A stretch of DNA of 64,000 nt from Massilia endophytica (GTDB lineage: Bacteria > Pseudomonadota > Gammaproteobacteria > Burkholderiales > Burkholderiaceae_D): the NCBI RefSeq assembly GCF_021165955.1, contig NZ_CP088952.1, positions 1,302,001 to 1,366,000 of the forward strand, in the 5' to 3' direction. Made by a program: the position numbers and the translations under genes. Shown piece by piece: positions 8,217 through 16,684 of this stretch; position 1 is the first letter of the stretch; each line of letters opens with the position of its first letter. Below the pieces are notes generated by a model. The model had not been told where the DNA came from. It did not search any database and saw only the letters and a list, made by a program, of their open reading frames with translations.

Positions 8217-11200
8217 CCGAACGGCGTGTAGTTGATGCCGTTCTGGATCGACCCGATGACCTGGGCCTGATTTTCTGCGCTCTCGCTGAAGGAGATGACC
8301 AGCTGTTCATAAGAGGTTGCACCGCTTTCCAGCTTGCCCATCCAGTGGTTGAATCCTGCGGCATCAGGCTCCCGGTGCAATGCATACTGATACAGCTTGG
8401 TCAGGATCGTTTTCGCGTCGGCAGCATCTCCATACAGCCTTGTGAACTCGGCCGACGTGATGAACGCGTTCGCAATGCTCTCCAGGCTTTGTCCATTTTC
8501 TTTTCGATACAACCAGAAGCCCATCCCGGCGAGATCAGGGGCACGGTTGAAAACAGCCTGATACAGCCGATAGATCTGGCCTGCGTTGCCATCGATGTCG
8601 AGCGCCACGCTCATGTCGGAGAACTGGACGCGCTCGACTCCGGTCAATTGATCAGTGCCCTCCGGCCCTTTCACGGTAAAGCCATTGGCAGAGCGCACGA
8701 GCGTCGTTGCGGCGCGATTGCCTTCGTAGATGGCCGTATCGAGGCCTTCTCCGCCGTTGAGCACGTCGTTGCCCCCCAGACCCTGCAGACGGTCATTGCC
8801 CGAGCCGCCGGAAAGACTGTTGTTCGCGGCGCTGCCGATGATCTGGTCGTTACCCTTGCCGCCGATGGCGTTCTCGATGCTGGTGCCATGGTTGATCGTG
8901 AGCTGGCCCGCGGCCGTGATTGCGGATTGCCGTGTGCCGAGATAGTCCCAGTTGCCGGCTGTCAGGTGCAGGAACAGGTCAAGTTCCTGGCCTGCGGCGC
9001 TGATGGTGTCGTTGCCTGCGCCATCCCAGATGAAATTGCTGTGGGTACTGTCCAGCAGGTAGGTATCATCCCCTGAACGGCTGCCCGCGCCGACCCCGTA
9101 CAGGTACTGGAGGGCAGCGATATCGAGGTCGCCCAGATGGCCGAGCCCGATGGTGTGATCGCCAAGCACCGTTGCGCCAGCAGAGAGGTCCGCTTGCGGC
9201 AGCACGGCGCCGGTCCCCGACGGGCCATTCGCCAGCTTCAATCCCAGTGCGAAAGCCAGTTCCCGCAGCACCGTTTCGTAGTTGGCCTCCGCAGAGAGGT
9301 AGACATTGCTTCCTTTGCTGCCAGGCGGCGTGGCGGCGCCGCTGCCATCCTCAAGGTTGGCGCTTGGCCGGATTGTCAGCACATTGCTGGAGCCTCCTGT
9401 GGCAGCCAGCTTGATGCCGCTAACTTTGCTGAGTTCGCTCAACGCGAGCGCCACAAGCGCTTTCTGCTCCTCGGGCAAGACCGTGCCGTTATCGCCCTGT
9501 GGATACTGCACATAGACCGAAGGGGTGGCGCCAAAATAGCTGCGATAGCTGTCGCGGAGCTGCGCATTCGACTGGCCGGCAGCCTGCGGCAGCATGGCGT
9601 CGATCCAATATTGGCCATCGGCAGCACGCAGTGTCAGTTGGGTTGTAATGCCTGCCTCCAGTGGCCCGCCGTCGCCCTGAGCGCCCTTGTTGCCGTCGCT
9701 GAAGGTCCAGTCGACGGCAACAGTCCCGGTCTGGGAAAGTGTTGCGTGCTGATACGTGATCGACTGCAGTGTCTTGTTGATCAGCGCGGCAGTGGCATTC
9801 GTGTTGAAGTCGATCTTCAGCTTGCCATCGGCATTGGTAACACTGCCCACCGCCACGCCATCCACGTATGCCGTCCCATCCAGGAAGCGCAGCGCACCGC
9901 CGGTCCCAAAGAGGTCGGCAGTATTGGCGCCGCCGTGCCGAGCCAGGGTGACGCTCGCGCCCTCGTAGCGGCCCGTCAGGGCCAGGTCGGCATCGCTGAC
10001 GGTCATCGATGGGGCAATGAATTGATCTGGATACGATTGGGCGATCACGGCAGTGCTGCCCGGCGCGGAGCTGGCGGAGCCAAAAGTCATGTCGGGACTG
10101 CCGTCCGGGTTAAGGCGCGCGACGCCTGCCGTAAAGGTGCCGTCCGCAAGTATCAGATCGCCCACGACGGTGATGCGTCCCGCGTGATCGATTAGCATGT
10201 CCTTCGCAATCGCGCGTGCGCCGGCGCCGAAATTCGTGGTCGCAATACCCTTGTTGCCGAAACTGGTATCCAGGCTGCCATTGGCTTTGAGTTTCGTGAC
10301 GGCGAACTGGGGCGCGTAGCCTCCCAATGCTATCGTGTTCTTCGCGCTGGTGCCGCCGATGAATATGCCTCCATCCTCGGTGACTATTACGGAGGAAACG
10401 TCATTCGACACAAAGTCTGTACCAGATGGCGTCCAGGTGCCGCCATCGGGACGTACGCGCACGAACTGCATGCCGCCTGTCCCGAATGAAGTGTCGAGCG
10501 AGCCGTTCGCATTGAAGCGCATCACTGCCGTCTCCGACCAGGAGCTGAAATCCTTAAGCAGGAGCGGCGTTTTGCCAACCACGATGATCTTGCCGTCCGC
10601 CTGTATGGCTACTGCGCTGGCATAGGAGTCGCCGCCGTTGTAGTAAGGGGAAGGGAAGACCGGTTTGACAGCGCCGCCGGTGCCGAATCCGGTATCCAGG
10701 CTGCCATCGGCGCGGAAGCGGTAGACCACGAACTTGTCGATGCCGGAAGCATCGGGCTGGGCGCCAGCCACGACAATTTTGCCGTCCGACTGGATACTCA
10801 TCGCCATCGGCTTGGCGTTGTGTGCGGCGCTGAGGATAACGCCGTTGCTGCCAAAGCTGGCGTCCGGGGTACCGTCGGGTAGCAGCCGTTGCAGCGCAAC
10901 CTGATGCCGGTTCGTGGCTTCGCCGTTGCCGTCCAGCTCGCGCAGGTCCGCAAGAGTAAGAATCTTGCCGTCATCGAGCACCGTGATGTCCTGCACGCGG
11001 ACTTGGCCTTTCAGCGTCGTCGTGGCTTCGCTGCTGCCTTGGGCAAAGCTCTCGTCGTAACTGCCGTCAGCGTTCAATCGCGCAACGAACAGCCGCGTTT
11101 CCAAGGCTGGGTATTGCACGGGCAAAGGCTGGTCGGCACCAGCGACGAGGTATCTGCCGTCAGCCAGCCGAACGACGCTACCGAACTCGAAAAAGGCCCC

Positions 11201-11416
11201 CGTGGGCGGTGCCGCGAAATCAGTGCCGTCCACGTCGAGAGTGGGCGCCAGCTTTCCATCGGCAGTAAGCTTGTAGAGGAAAACGCCCCCTACGCCGAAA
11301 ACCGACCCGTCCGGGAGGATAGTCGCCTCTGCTATCCCCTTAGTATCGCCGCGGTCAAAGCCGTGTACGGAGCCAGTGCGGCTGTCGACGCTGATGATTG
11401 GGGCGCTATTTGCCAT
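8213..11416 (-). CDS. Large RTX protein: delta-60 repeats, decayed M10 protease domain, DUF4214
   Basis: A 1067-residue secreted-type protein without an N-terminal signal peptide. Roughly seven delta-60 repeats fill residues 25-455 (pattern DGKIVVAG ... RFRADGSLDTGFGTGG). A cadherin-like stretch follows (465-605), then a serralysin-like region (610-830) ending DIAALQYLYG near residue 765. GGxGND calcium-binding nonapeptides lie near 850-897 and a DUF4214 domain at about 944-1067. Where serralysins have HEIGHALGL, this protein reads RELAFALGL (near 717), so the zinc histidines are missing. Type I secretion is expected from the RTX repeats. There is no obvious ribosome site before the ATG. A surface or adhesion role is inference. 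Confidence 0.8.
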   Translation of the reverse strand: MANSAPIISVDSRTGSVHGFDRGDTKGIAEATILPDGSVFGVGGVFLYKLTADGKLAPTLDVDGTDFAAPPTGAFFEFGSVVRLADGRYLVAGADQPLPVQYPALETRLFVARLNADGSYDESFAQGSSEATTTLKGQVRVQDITVLDDGKILTLADLRELDGNGEATNRHQVALQRLLPDGTPDASFGSNGVILSAAHNAKPMAMSIQSDGKIVVAGAQPDASGIDKFVVYRFRADGSLDTGFGTGGAVKPVFPSPYYNGGDSYASAVAIQADGKIIVVGKTPLLLKDFSSWSETAVMRFNANGSLDTSFGTGGMQFVRVRPDGGTWTPSGTDFVSNDVSSVIVTEDGGIFIGGTSAKNTIALGGYAPQFAVTKLKANGSLDTSFGNKGIATTNFGAGARAIAKDMLIDHAGRITVVGDLILADGTFTAGVARLNPDGSPDMTFGSASSAPGSTAVIAQSYPDQFIAPSMTVSDADLALTGRYEGASVTLARHGGANTADLFGTGGALRFLDGTAYVDGVAVGSVTNADGKLKIDFNTNATAALINKTLQSITYQHATLSQTGTVAVDWTFSDGNKGAQGDGGPLEAGITTQLTLRAADGQYWIDAMLPQAAGQSNAQLRDSYRSYFGATPSVYVQYPQGDNGTVLPEEQKALVALALSELSKVSGIKLAATGGSSNVLTIRPSANLEDGSGAATPPGSKGSNVYLSAEANYETVLRELAFALGLKLANGPSGTGAVLPQADLSAGATVLGDHTIGLGHLGDLDIAALQYLYGVGAGSRSGDDTYLLDSTHSNFIWDGAGNDTISAAGQELDLFLHLTAGNWDYLGTRQSAITAAGQLTINHGTSIENAIGGKGNDQIIGSAANNSLSGGSGNDRLQGLGGNDVLNGGEGLDTAIYEGNRAATTLVRSANGFTVKGPEGTDQLTGVERVQFSDMSVALDIDGNAGQIYRLYQAVFNRAPDLAGMGFWLYRKENGQSLESIANAFITSAEFTRLYGDAADAKTILTKLYQYALHREPDAAGFNHWMGKLESGATSYEQLVISFSESAENQAQVIGSIQNGINYTPFG

Positions 11417-11489
11417 GCAGAGTAACTTTCATATCAATAGTTTCAATTTGGAAACATAATGATACAAGAAGTACACTGCTTTTTGGAAG

Positions 11490-11514
11490 CGGCAGGGACA
11501 AAATATCCCTGCCG
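11490..11514. terminator. Perfect stem-loop between leuA and the RTX gene
   Basis: CGGCAGGGA (11490-11498) pairs perfectly with TCCCTGCCG (11506-11514) around an AT-rich seven-base loop, just after the leuA stop on the bottom strand. There is no T-run on either side, so it may be a weak or Rho-assisted terminator, or a 3'-end stabiliser for the leuA transcript. Confidence 0.4.
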
Positions 11515-11523
11515 GGGCTGCAG

Positions 11524-13215
11524 TCAGGCTGTGGCGTGTTCGGCCACTGCGGCTACGCGCTGGTGCAAATGGCGGTTCACCGCGCTCAATACCGCCTTGA
11601 ACGAGGCCGTGACGATATTGCTGTCGATGCCCGCGCCGAACAGGGTGGGGCCGTTGTCCAGGCGCAGTTCCACGTAGCAGGCCGCCTTGGCGTTGGCGCC
11701 GTGGCCGATGGCGTGCTCGTGGTAGTCCATCAGCTTGATGTCCAGGCCCAGCGCGTCCACGAAGGCGTCGATGGGACCATTGCCGCCGCCTTGCAGCGAC
11801 ATCGGCGCCTGGCGGTGCAGCAGGGCGATATCGATCTGCACCGGCTCGTCGCTGCTGGTGTCTTCCACCATCTTGTGCGAGCCGTAGGCGTAAGGCGAAG
11901 TCTGCGCCAGGTATTCGCTTTCGAAGATGTCGTAGATGCCTTGCGAGGTGATTTCCAGGCCCGTCTGGTCGGCCACTTTCTGCACGGCGCGGCTGAACTC
12001 GATCTGCAGGCGGCGCGGCAGCACCAGGCCGTAGTCCTGTTCCAGCAGGTAGGCCATGCCGCCCTTGCCGGACTGGCTGTTCACGCGGATCACCGCATCG
12101 TAGCTGCGGCCAAGGTCGGCCGGGTCGATCGGCAGGTAGGGAATCTCCCAGATCGCGTTCGGCTGCTGCTTGGCGAAGCCCTTCTTGATCGCGTCCTGGT
12201 GCGAGCCGGAGAAGGCGGTGAAGACCAGGTCGCCCACATAGGGGTGGCGCGGATGCACGGGCAGCTGGTTGCATTCCTCGACCACCTTGCGCACGGAGTC
12301 GATATCGGAGAAATCCAGGCCGGGATGCACGCCCTGGGTGTACAGGTTCAGGGCGAGCGTCACCAGGTCCACGTTGCCGGTGCGTTCGCCGTTGCCGAAC
12401 AGGCAGCCTTCCACGCGCTCGGCGCCCGCCATCACGGCCAGTTCGGCGGCGGCGATGCCGGTACCGCGGTCATTGTGCGGGTGCACGCTGATGATGATGG
12501 AGTCGCGGCGCTCCAGCTTGCGCGACATCCATTCGATCTGGTCCGCGTACACGTTCGGGGTGCTGCATTCCACCGTCGCGGGGAGGTTGATGATCATCTT
12601 CTTGTCCGGCGTCGGCTGCCAGATGGCGGAGACTGCGTCGCAGATATGCTTCGAGAAGTCCAGCTCCGTGGTGGAGAAGGATTCCGGCGTGTACTCGAAG
12701 GTCCAGTCGGTTTCCGGGTGCTGGGACAGCAGTTCCTTCACCAGCTTCGTGCCCGTGGTGGCGATACTGGTGATCTCCTCGCGCGACATGCCGAACACCA
12801 CCTTGCGGAACACGGGGGCCACCGAGTTATACAAGTGCACCGTGGCCTGCTTGGCGCCGATGCAGGACTCCACCGTGCGGCGGATCAGCTCTTCGCGCGA
12901 CTGGGTCAGCACGATGATGGTCACGTCGTCCGGGATGCGGTCCTCTTCGATCAGCTTGCGCACGAAGTCGAAGTCCGTCTGCGACGCGGAAGGGAAGCCC
13001 ACCTCGATTTCCTTCAGGCCCACCTGGATCAGCAGTTCGAAGAAGCGCAGCTTCTTCTCCACGCTCATCGGCTCGATCAGGGCCTGGTTGCCGTCACGCA
13101 GGTCGGTACTCATCCAGATGGGCGGCTTGCTGATGGTGTTGTTCGGCCAGCGACGGTCGGTGAGTTGTACGGTGGGATAGGCGCGGTATTTCGCGGCAGG
13201 GTTCTGCAACATCAT
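11524..13215 (-). CDS. leuA: 2-isopropylmalate synthase LeuA
   Basis: LeuA condenses 2-oxoisovalerate with acetyl-CoA, the committed step of leucine synthesis. The 563-residue protein has the metal and substrate motif STDLRDGNQAL, the metal-binding HPHNDRGTG, FGNGERTGN, and a C-terminal regulatory domain (EPVQIDIALLHRQ onward) where leucine feedback is normally sensed. It is of the shorter 'type 2' LeuA architecture. The ATG at 13215 follows AGGAG by six bases. Upstream lies a 251-bp leader containing a short leucine-rich peptide gene, so transcription attenuation by charged tRNA-Leu is likely. Confidence 0.95.
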   Translation of the reverse strand: MMLQNPAAKYRAYPTVQLTDRRWPNNTISKPPIWMSTDLRDGNQALIEPMSVEKKLRFFELLIQVGLKEIEVGFPSASQTDFDFVRKLIEEDRIPDDVTIIVLTQSREELIRRTVESCIGAKQATVHLYNSVAPVFRKVVFGMSREEITSIATTGTKLVKELLSQHPETDWTFEYTPESFSTTELDFSKHICDAVSAIWQPTPDKKMIINLPATVECSTPNVYADQIEWMSRKLERRDSIIISVHPHNDRGTGIAAAELAVMAGAERVEGCLFGNGERTGNVDLVTLALNLYTQGVHPGLDFSDIDSVRKVVEECNQLPVHPRHPYVGDLVFTAFSGSHQDAIKKGFAKQQPNAIWEIPYLPIDPADLGRSYDAVIRVNSQSGKGGMAYLLEQDYGLVLPRRLQIEFSRAVQKVADQTGLEITSQGIYDIFESEYLAQTSPYAYGSHKMVEDTSSDEPVQIDIALLHRQAPMSLQGGGNGPIDAFVDALGLDIKLMDYHEHAIGHGANAKAACYVELRLDNGPTLFGAGIDSNIVTASFKAVLSAVNRHLHQRVAAVAEHATA

Positions 13216-13466
13216 GGTGGACTCCTGAAGTCTTCAAAATTTTCGGAAATTCGGGCGGCGCGGAAGGAGCGCCGGATTGCGTGTGGCGAAGGGCTGCCTG
13301 ATGGGCCACGGGCGCTAGACCAGGCAACCGGTCGCTAGCGATAGCGATAGGGCTTGAGTAAGCAGCAGGCGGGAAGCCGTCGTCAACATCGGTGCAATCT
13401 TTCCTGGATTTTGGGGACTTGGCCGGCTTGTGGCCGACGCAGGGTACTGCGGGTACAGCGGGAAAA

Positions 13467-13541
13467 TCAGGCGCGTGCTAGTAGTGGCGCCTTGGATAGG
13501 GCGCTTAGCAGGAAAGCGGATAGGTGCAGATGCGAGAACAT
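13467..13541 (-). CDS. leuL: leuA leader peptide (attenuator), 24 residues
   Basis: A 24-codon reading frame lies 251 bp upstream of leuA on the same strand. Seven of its residues are leucine (positions 5, 7, 11, 12, 15, 20 and 21), five of them encoded by CTA, a codon that is rare in this GC-rich genome. That composition is the hallmark of a leucine biosynthesis leader peptide: stalling at CTA codons when tRNA-Leu is uncharged favours the antiterminated structure. Downstream, an inverted GGCC...GGCC (GGCCACAAGCCGGCC) could be part of the alternative hairpins, but no classic T-run terminator is evident before leuA. Confidence 0.7.
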   Translation of the reverse strand: MFSHLHLSAFLLSALSKAPLLARA

Positions 13542-13548
13542 TACATCA

Positions 13549-13577
13549 ATGTAAGGGAGCTCGTTTGGGCTTGTCAA
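13549..13577 (-). promoter_or_regulatory. Candidate sigma-70 promoter for leuL-leuA
   Basis: On the bottom strand TTGACA (13577 to 13572) is followed after 17 bases by TTACAT (13554 to 13549). The -35 hexamer matches consensus and the -10 is moderate. Transcription would begin almost at the leader peptide ATG (13541), so the leader may be translated from a nearly leaderless transcript. Confidence 0.5.
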
Positions 13578-13585
13578 GAGAAAAA

Positions 13586-13804
13586 TTACATTGGTGGAAT
13601 GCCGTTGCGGGCGCTGCGCTCGGCTTCCTCTGCGAAGCGGGCGCCCATGGCCATCTCCCGGTCCAGGTCCCCGCACATTTCCTCAAACAGATCGGCAGCA
13701 GCAAGGCAGTCCGCCTCATTGTCGGGATTGAAATACCGTCCAGAAATGTTGCCCATGACTTTGCAGAACACTTCCATAGAAACTGGCTCGACTTCGAAGT
13801 CCAT
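13586..13804 (-). CDS. Small acidic protein of unknown function, 72 residues
   Basis: I do not recognise this protein. It is 72 residues, acidic and mostly predicted helical (ADCLAAADLFEEMCGDLDREMAMG), with no membrane segment or metal motif. The start at 13804 is preceded by GGGAGA; longer in-frame starts at 13870 and 13978 have no ribosome site. It follows the GNAT-like gene by 35 bases and ends just before the leuA promoter, so it is the distal gene of a two-gene unit. Confidence 0.55.
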   Translation of the reverse strand: MDFEVEPVSMEVFCKVMGNISGRYFNPDNEADCLAAADLFEEMCGDLDREMAMGARFAEEAERSARNGIPPM

Positions 13805-13839
13805 GGCGTTCTCCCTAGGTTGATTCAGTATAAGCGCTT

Positions 13840-14541
13840 TCAGAACTGGCGCAAATGATCGAACTGGCATGAGAAGATCCTTGCGGCCGTGGGGCTCATG
13901 TAAAAATATTCTCCCACGTGCCACCGCCGGAGAGGAGAAATGGGGCCCGAGTCTGCGGACACGGCAGCCATCTGACACCTGATGCCGTAAAACTGGCGTA
14001 ATGCTTCACCTCCAGAAGGATCGGCACGTAGCAGAAGGCCGTCGCTTTCGCCCCCAATGATGCCGTTTTGTATGGCAAGGTCTATCAGCGCGAGGGCAAC
14101 TCCCTTCGGTTGTGTTAGGCGCTTGCGCCAGTAGAATTCCGGCGGTGCCGCACTCACATACCAGATCAGCGTCCTGGCTGCCTTCCGTGCCTGGAGGCGG
14201 CAATTGAAGCGCGGAACAAAGGCCATCATTCCAATTGGCAGCCCATTCATCAGTAAGGCACAGTCGCTGCTAAGAGCGTCTGGCTGTGCGCGAATGAGTT
14301 GCACTCGATTATGTGCGGTTGCGAAGGAATGAATTTGCTCCCAGCTCCAACCCACGTCCGCCCTAACGTAGGCATCGCTGCGCCCGGGCACATCGTGGTG
14401 GTAAAGGGTATCCACAATCGGTCGCACGTGCGCCTGCCAGTAAGCCCGATGGCTGGCCGACTGTGGGCAGATGTGAACAGGAGCGAAGCCGCCGCTGTTG
14501 CGGAGAGGTAGTCGCTTGATGGCGTTGGGATAGGCAGTCAT
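13840..14541 (-). CDS. Hypothetical protein with a GNAT-like C-terminal half
   Basis: A 233-residue protein that I cannot assign to a family. The C-terminal part has the look of an N-acetyltransferase: a strand LIWYVSAAP, a helix GVALALIDLAIQNGI, then LLRADPSGGEALRQFYGIRCQM, which resembles the closing GG-x-A-L-x-x-FY element of GNAT domains. The canonical R/Q-x-x-G-x-G/A acetyl-CoA loop is not clear. Codon use is somewhat less GC-biased than the neighbours. It lies upstream of the 72-residue gene on the same strand. The start at 14541 is chosen for length; the ribosome site is weak. Confidence 0.5.
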   Translation of the reverse strand: MTAYPNAIKRLPLRNSGGFAPVHICPQSASHRAYWQAHVRPIVDTLYHHDVPGRSDAYVRADVGWSWEQIHSFATAHNRVQLIRAQPDALSSDCALLMNGLPIGMMAFVPRFNCRLQARKAARTLIWYVSAAPPEFYWRKRLTQPKGVALALIDLAIQNGIIGGESDGLLLRADPSGGEALRQFYGIRCQMAAVSADSGPISPLRRWHVGEYFYMSPTAARIFSCQFDHLRQF

Positions 14542-14615
14542 GGCCGGTCCATTGTGGGCCGGCTGGGGAAAGTGGTGCGTGAGCTGGCGCAAACCAGCTC
14601 ACGGCTTGGGATGGC

Positions 14616-15665
14616 TTACGCGGCGACCTGGACGCGGGCTTCGCCGGCGGCCATTTCGCCGATGACGGCGGCGTGGGTGAAGCCTTCGCGGGCGAAGAGG
14701 GCGAGCACTTCGTCCACGGCGGAAGGATCGCAGGAGACCAGCAGGCCGCCCGAGGTCTGGGGGTCGGTCAGCAGCGTGTGCTGTGTCGGCGTGACGTTCG
14801 GCGAGAGCTGCACGTCCTTGCCATAGGCTTCCCAGTTGCGGCCGGAGGCGCCGGTGAAGAAGCCGTCGTGCGCCAGCTGCTCGACGCCGGGCAGCAGGGG
14901 AATCTGCGACATGTTCAGGCGCGCCGTCAGGCCCGCGCCGCGCGCCAGTTCCAGCAGGTGGCCCAGCAGGCCGAAGCCGGTGACGTCGGTCAGCGCGTGC
15001 ACGCCAGGCAGTTCGGACAGCGCCTTGCCAGGCTTATTCAGCTTGGTGGTGTTTTCGATCATCGCGGCATAGCCCTCGGCGCCCAGCACGTTCTTCTTCA
15101 GCGCGGCGGAGAGCACGCCAACGCCCAGCGGCTTGCCGAGAATGAGCACGTCGCCCGCCTTCGCGTCCGCATTGCGCTTCACCTTCGATGGATGCACGAG
15201 CCCCATCACCACCAGGCCGTAGATCGGCTCCACGGAATCGATGGTGTGGCCGCCGGCGATGGGAATGCCCGCCTCGGCGCAAATGGATTCGCCGCCCTTG
15301 ATGATCTGGCCGATCGTTTCGATGGGCAGCTTGTTGACCGGCATGCCAACCAGGGCCAGCGCCATGATGGGCGTGCCGCCCATGGCGTAGACATCCGAGA
15401 TCGCATTGGTGGCGGCGATGCGGCCGAAGTCGAAGGGATCGTCCACGATGGGCATGAAGAAGTCCGTCGTCGCGATCAGGGCCTGCTCCTCATTGAGCTT
15501 GTAGACGGCCGCGTCGTCGGCGGTCTCGATCCCCACCAGCAGCTCTTTCGGCACCGGGAAGCCGTTGGAATTCTTCAGGATTTCGGACAGCACGCCGGGC
15601 GCAATCTTGCAGCCGCAGCCGCCGCCATGGGAGAAGGAGGTGAGTTTGATAGCGTCGTTGCTCAT
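14616..15665 (-). CDS. senC: Selenophosphate synthetase SenC (SelD homologue)
   Basis: SenC/SelD makes selenophosphate from selenide and ATP. The 349-residue protein carries the glycine-rich N-terminal loop HGGGCGCK with Cys17 and Lys20 at the catalytic positions known from E. coli SelD. It also has the AIRS-family ATP and Mg blocks TTDFFMPIVDDPFDFGRIAA and LTDVTGFGLLGH. The active residue is cysteine, so no selenocysteine machinery is needed to make the enzyme. It starts 11 bases after the stop of senB, hence an operon. Its context with senB and senA identifies it as the selenoneine-pathway copy; it may also serve other selenium uses in the cell. Confidence 0.93.
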   Translation of the reverse strand: MSNDAIKLTSFSHGGGCGCKIAPGVLSEILKNSNGFPVPKELLVGIETADDAAVYKLNEEQALIATTDFFMPIVDDPFDFGRIAATNAISDVYAMGGTPIMALALVGMPVNKLPIETIGQIIKGGESICAEAGIPIAGGHTIDSVEPIYGLVVMGLVHPSKVKRNADAKAGDVLILGKPLGVGVLSAALKKNVLGAEGYAAMIENTTKLNKPGKALSELPGVHALTDVTGFGLLGHLLELARGAGLTARLNMSQIPLLPGVEQLAHDGFFTGASGRNWEAYGKDVQLSPNVTPTQHTLLTDPQTSGGLLVSCDPSAVDEVLALFAREGFTHAAVIGEMAAGEARVQVAA

Positions 15666-15676
15666 ATCGGTTGTTC

Positions 15677-16648
15677 TCAGTTGATGGCGGGCGAGCCGCG
15701 CCGGAAAATCAGATTATCCACCAGATCGAGCAGGGCTGCCTGCTCGGCCTCGGGGGCGAAGAGCGGAGCTCGGGCGGCGCACTGCCCGCGCAGGCGTTCC
15801 AGGAAGGCCGGGTCGGCGCCGATGCGGCCGATCAGTGCTGCCAGTGCAGCAGCGTCGCCGAGCGGGAAATAGCCTTCATAGTCTTCACCCAGCATCCCGC
15901 GGTTGCCGGAGATGTCGCTGGCCAGCACCGGCACACCGCTGGTCACCGCTTCGATGATGACGTTGGCGCCGCCTTCCATGCGCGAGCAGATTGCCATCGC
16001 GCGGCTGGTCCGCAGCTGCTGCCGGGCTTCGTCGTGCGGCACATTGCCCAGCCAGCGGTAGTTCGGCAGCCTGGCCTGCGCGGCGCGCGCTTCGGCGGCG
16101 AGGGCCTCGTCCAGCGCCCCGCCGATATGCAGCATCGGCACATCCGGCGCCAGCGCCGCGGCGCGCATGAAGGTCAGCGGGTCCTTCTCCTCGCGCAGGT
16201 GGCCAATCATCACAATAGCTGGTCCGGCATCGGGGGCTGGGGGGAGGGCGGGGGCGGACTGGTATATGACGTGCGCTTTCACCCGCAGCGCGGGAGGAAG
16301 CTCGGCCAGCCCCGCTTCCTGCAGAACCACCAGCGCATCCGCATGCTGCAGCGAGGCCTGGGCGCTGTTGTCGCAATGGATGTCGCGGTAGAGGTCCGTG
16401 CCGGTCAGTACCAGGATGGCGGGGCGGTCGGGATGCGCGGCACGGAAGGCTGCCAGCGGCGCGGCGGAGCGGCGGGCGTGCAGCGCGATCAGCAGGTCCG
16501 GAACCTCGTCGCCGGGCGCCCAACTGCCCGCAATGCGCACGCTGTGGCGGGCGGCCAGCATCTGTGCCCAGCGGCTGGCGGTATGCCAGTTGCCATTGTT
16601 GGCTTCCGCCGTCGCCGGACTGATGATACAAATTGTAGGCTTGTACAC
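15677..16648 (-). CDS. senB: Selenosugar synthase SenB (GT4-type glycosyltransferase)
   Basis: SenB couples selenophosphate with a UDP-sugar (UDP-GlcNAc in the characterised enzyme) to form a selenosugar. The 323-residue protein has a GT-B layout: N-terminal ISPATAEANNGNWHTASRW, then LTGTDLYRDI, then the C-terminal donor domain with IGHLREEKDPL and EGGANVIIEAVTSGVPVLAS, including the paired glutamates of GT4 enzymes. No ATG fits the N-terminus; a GTG at 16648 gives the expected length and start, with AGGGG about ten bases upstream. The frame stays open through senA on the other strand, so the start rests on homology. It forms an operon with senC. Confidence 0.88.
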   Translation of the reverse strand: MYKPTICIISPATAEANNGNWHTASRWAQMLAARHSVRIAGSWAPGDEVPDLLIALHARRSAAPLAAFRAAHPDRPAILVLTGTDLYRDIHCDNSAQASLQHADALVVLQEAGLAELPPALRVKAHVIYQSAPALPPAPDAGPAIVMIGHLREEKDPLTFMRAAALAPDVPMLHIGGALDEALAAEARAAQARLPNYRWLGNVPHDEARQQLRTSRAMAICSRMEGGANVIIEAVTSGVPVLASDISGNRGMLGEDYEGYFPLGDAAALAALIGRIGADPAFLERLRGQCAARAPLFAPEAEQAALLDLVDNLIFRRGSPAIN

Positions 16649-16684
16649 TGCTGTGTCACCCCTAAAAATGGCTACAATCGCTGC
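16649..16684. promoter_or_regulatory. Short divergent control region between senB and senA
   Basis: Only 36 bp separate the two start codons. TACAAT at 16673-16678 is a good -10 element for senA and ends six bases before its ATG, while no Shine-Dalgarno sequence is present. This suggests a leaderless senA transcript. The promoter for senBC must lie inside the 5' part of senA or overlap this gap. Confidence 0.4.

Noticed and set aside
11524..13215. T-box riboswitch controlling leuA
   Set aside because: No T-box consensus or specifier stem seen; the leucine-rich leader peptide explains regulation better in a betaproteobacterium.
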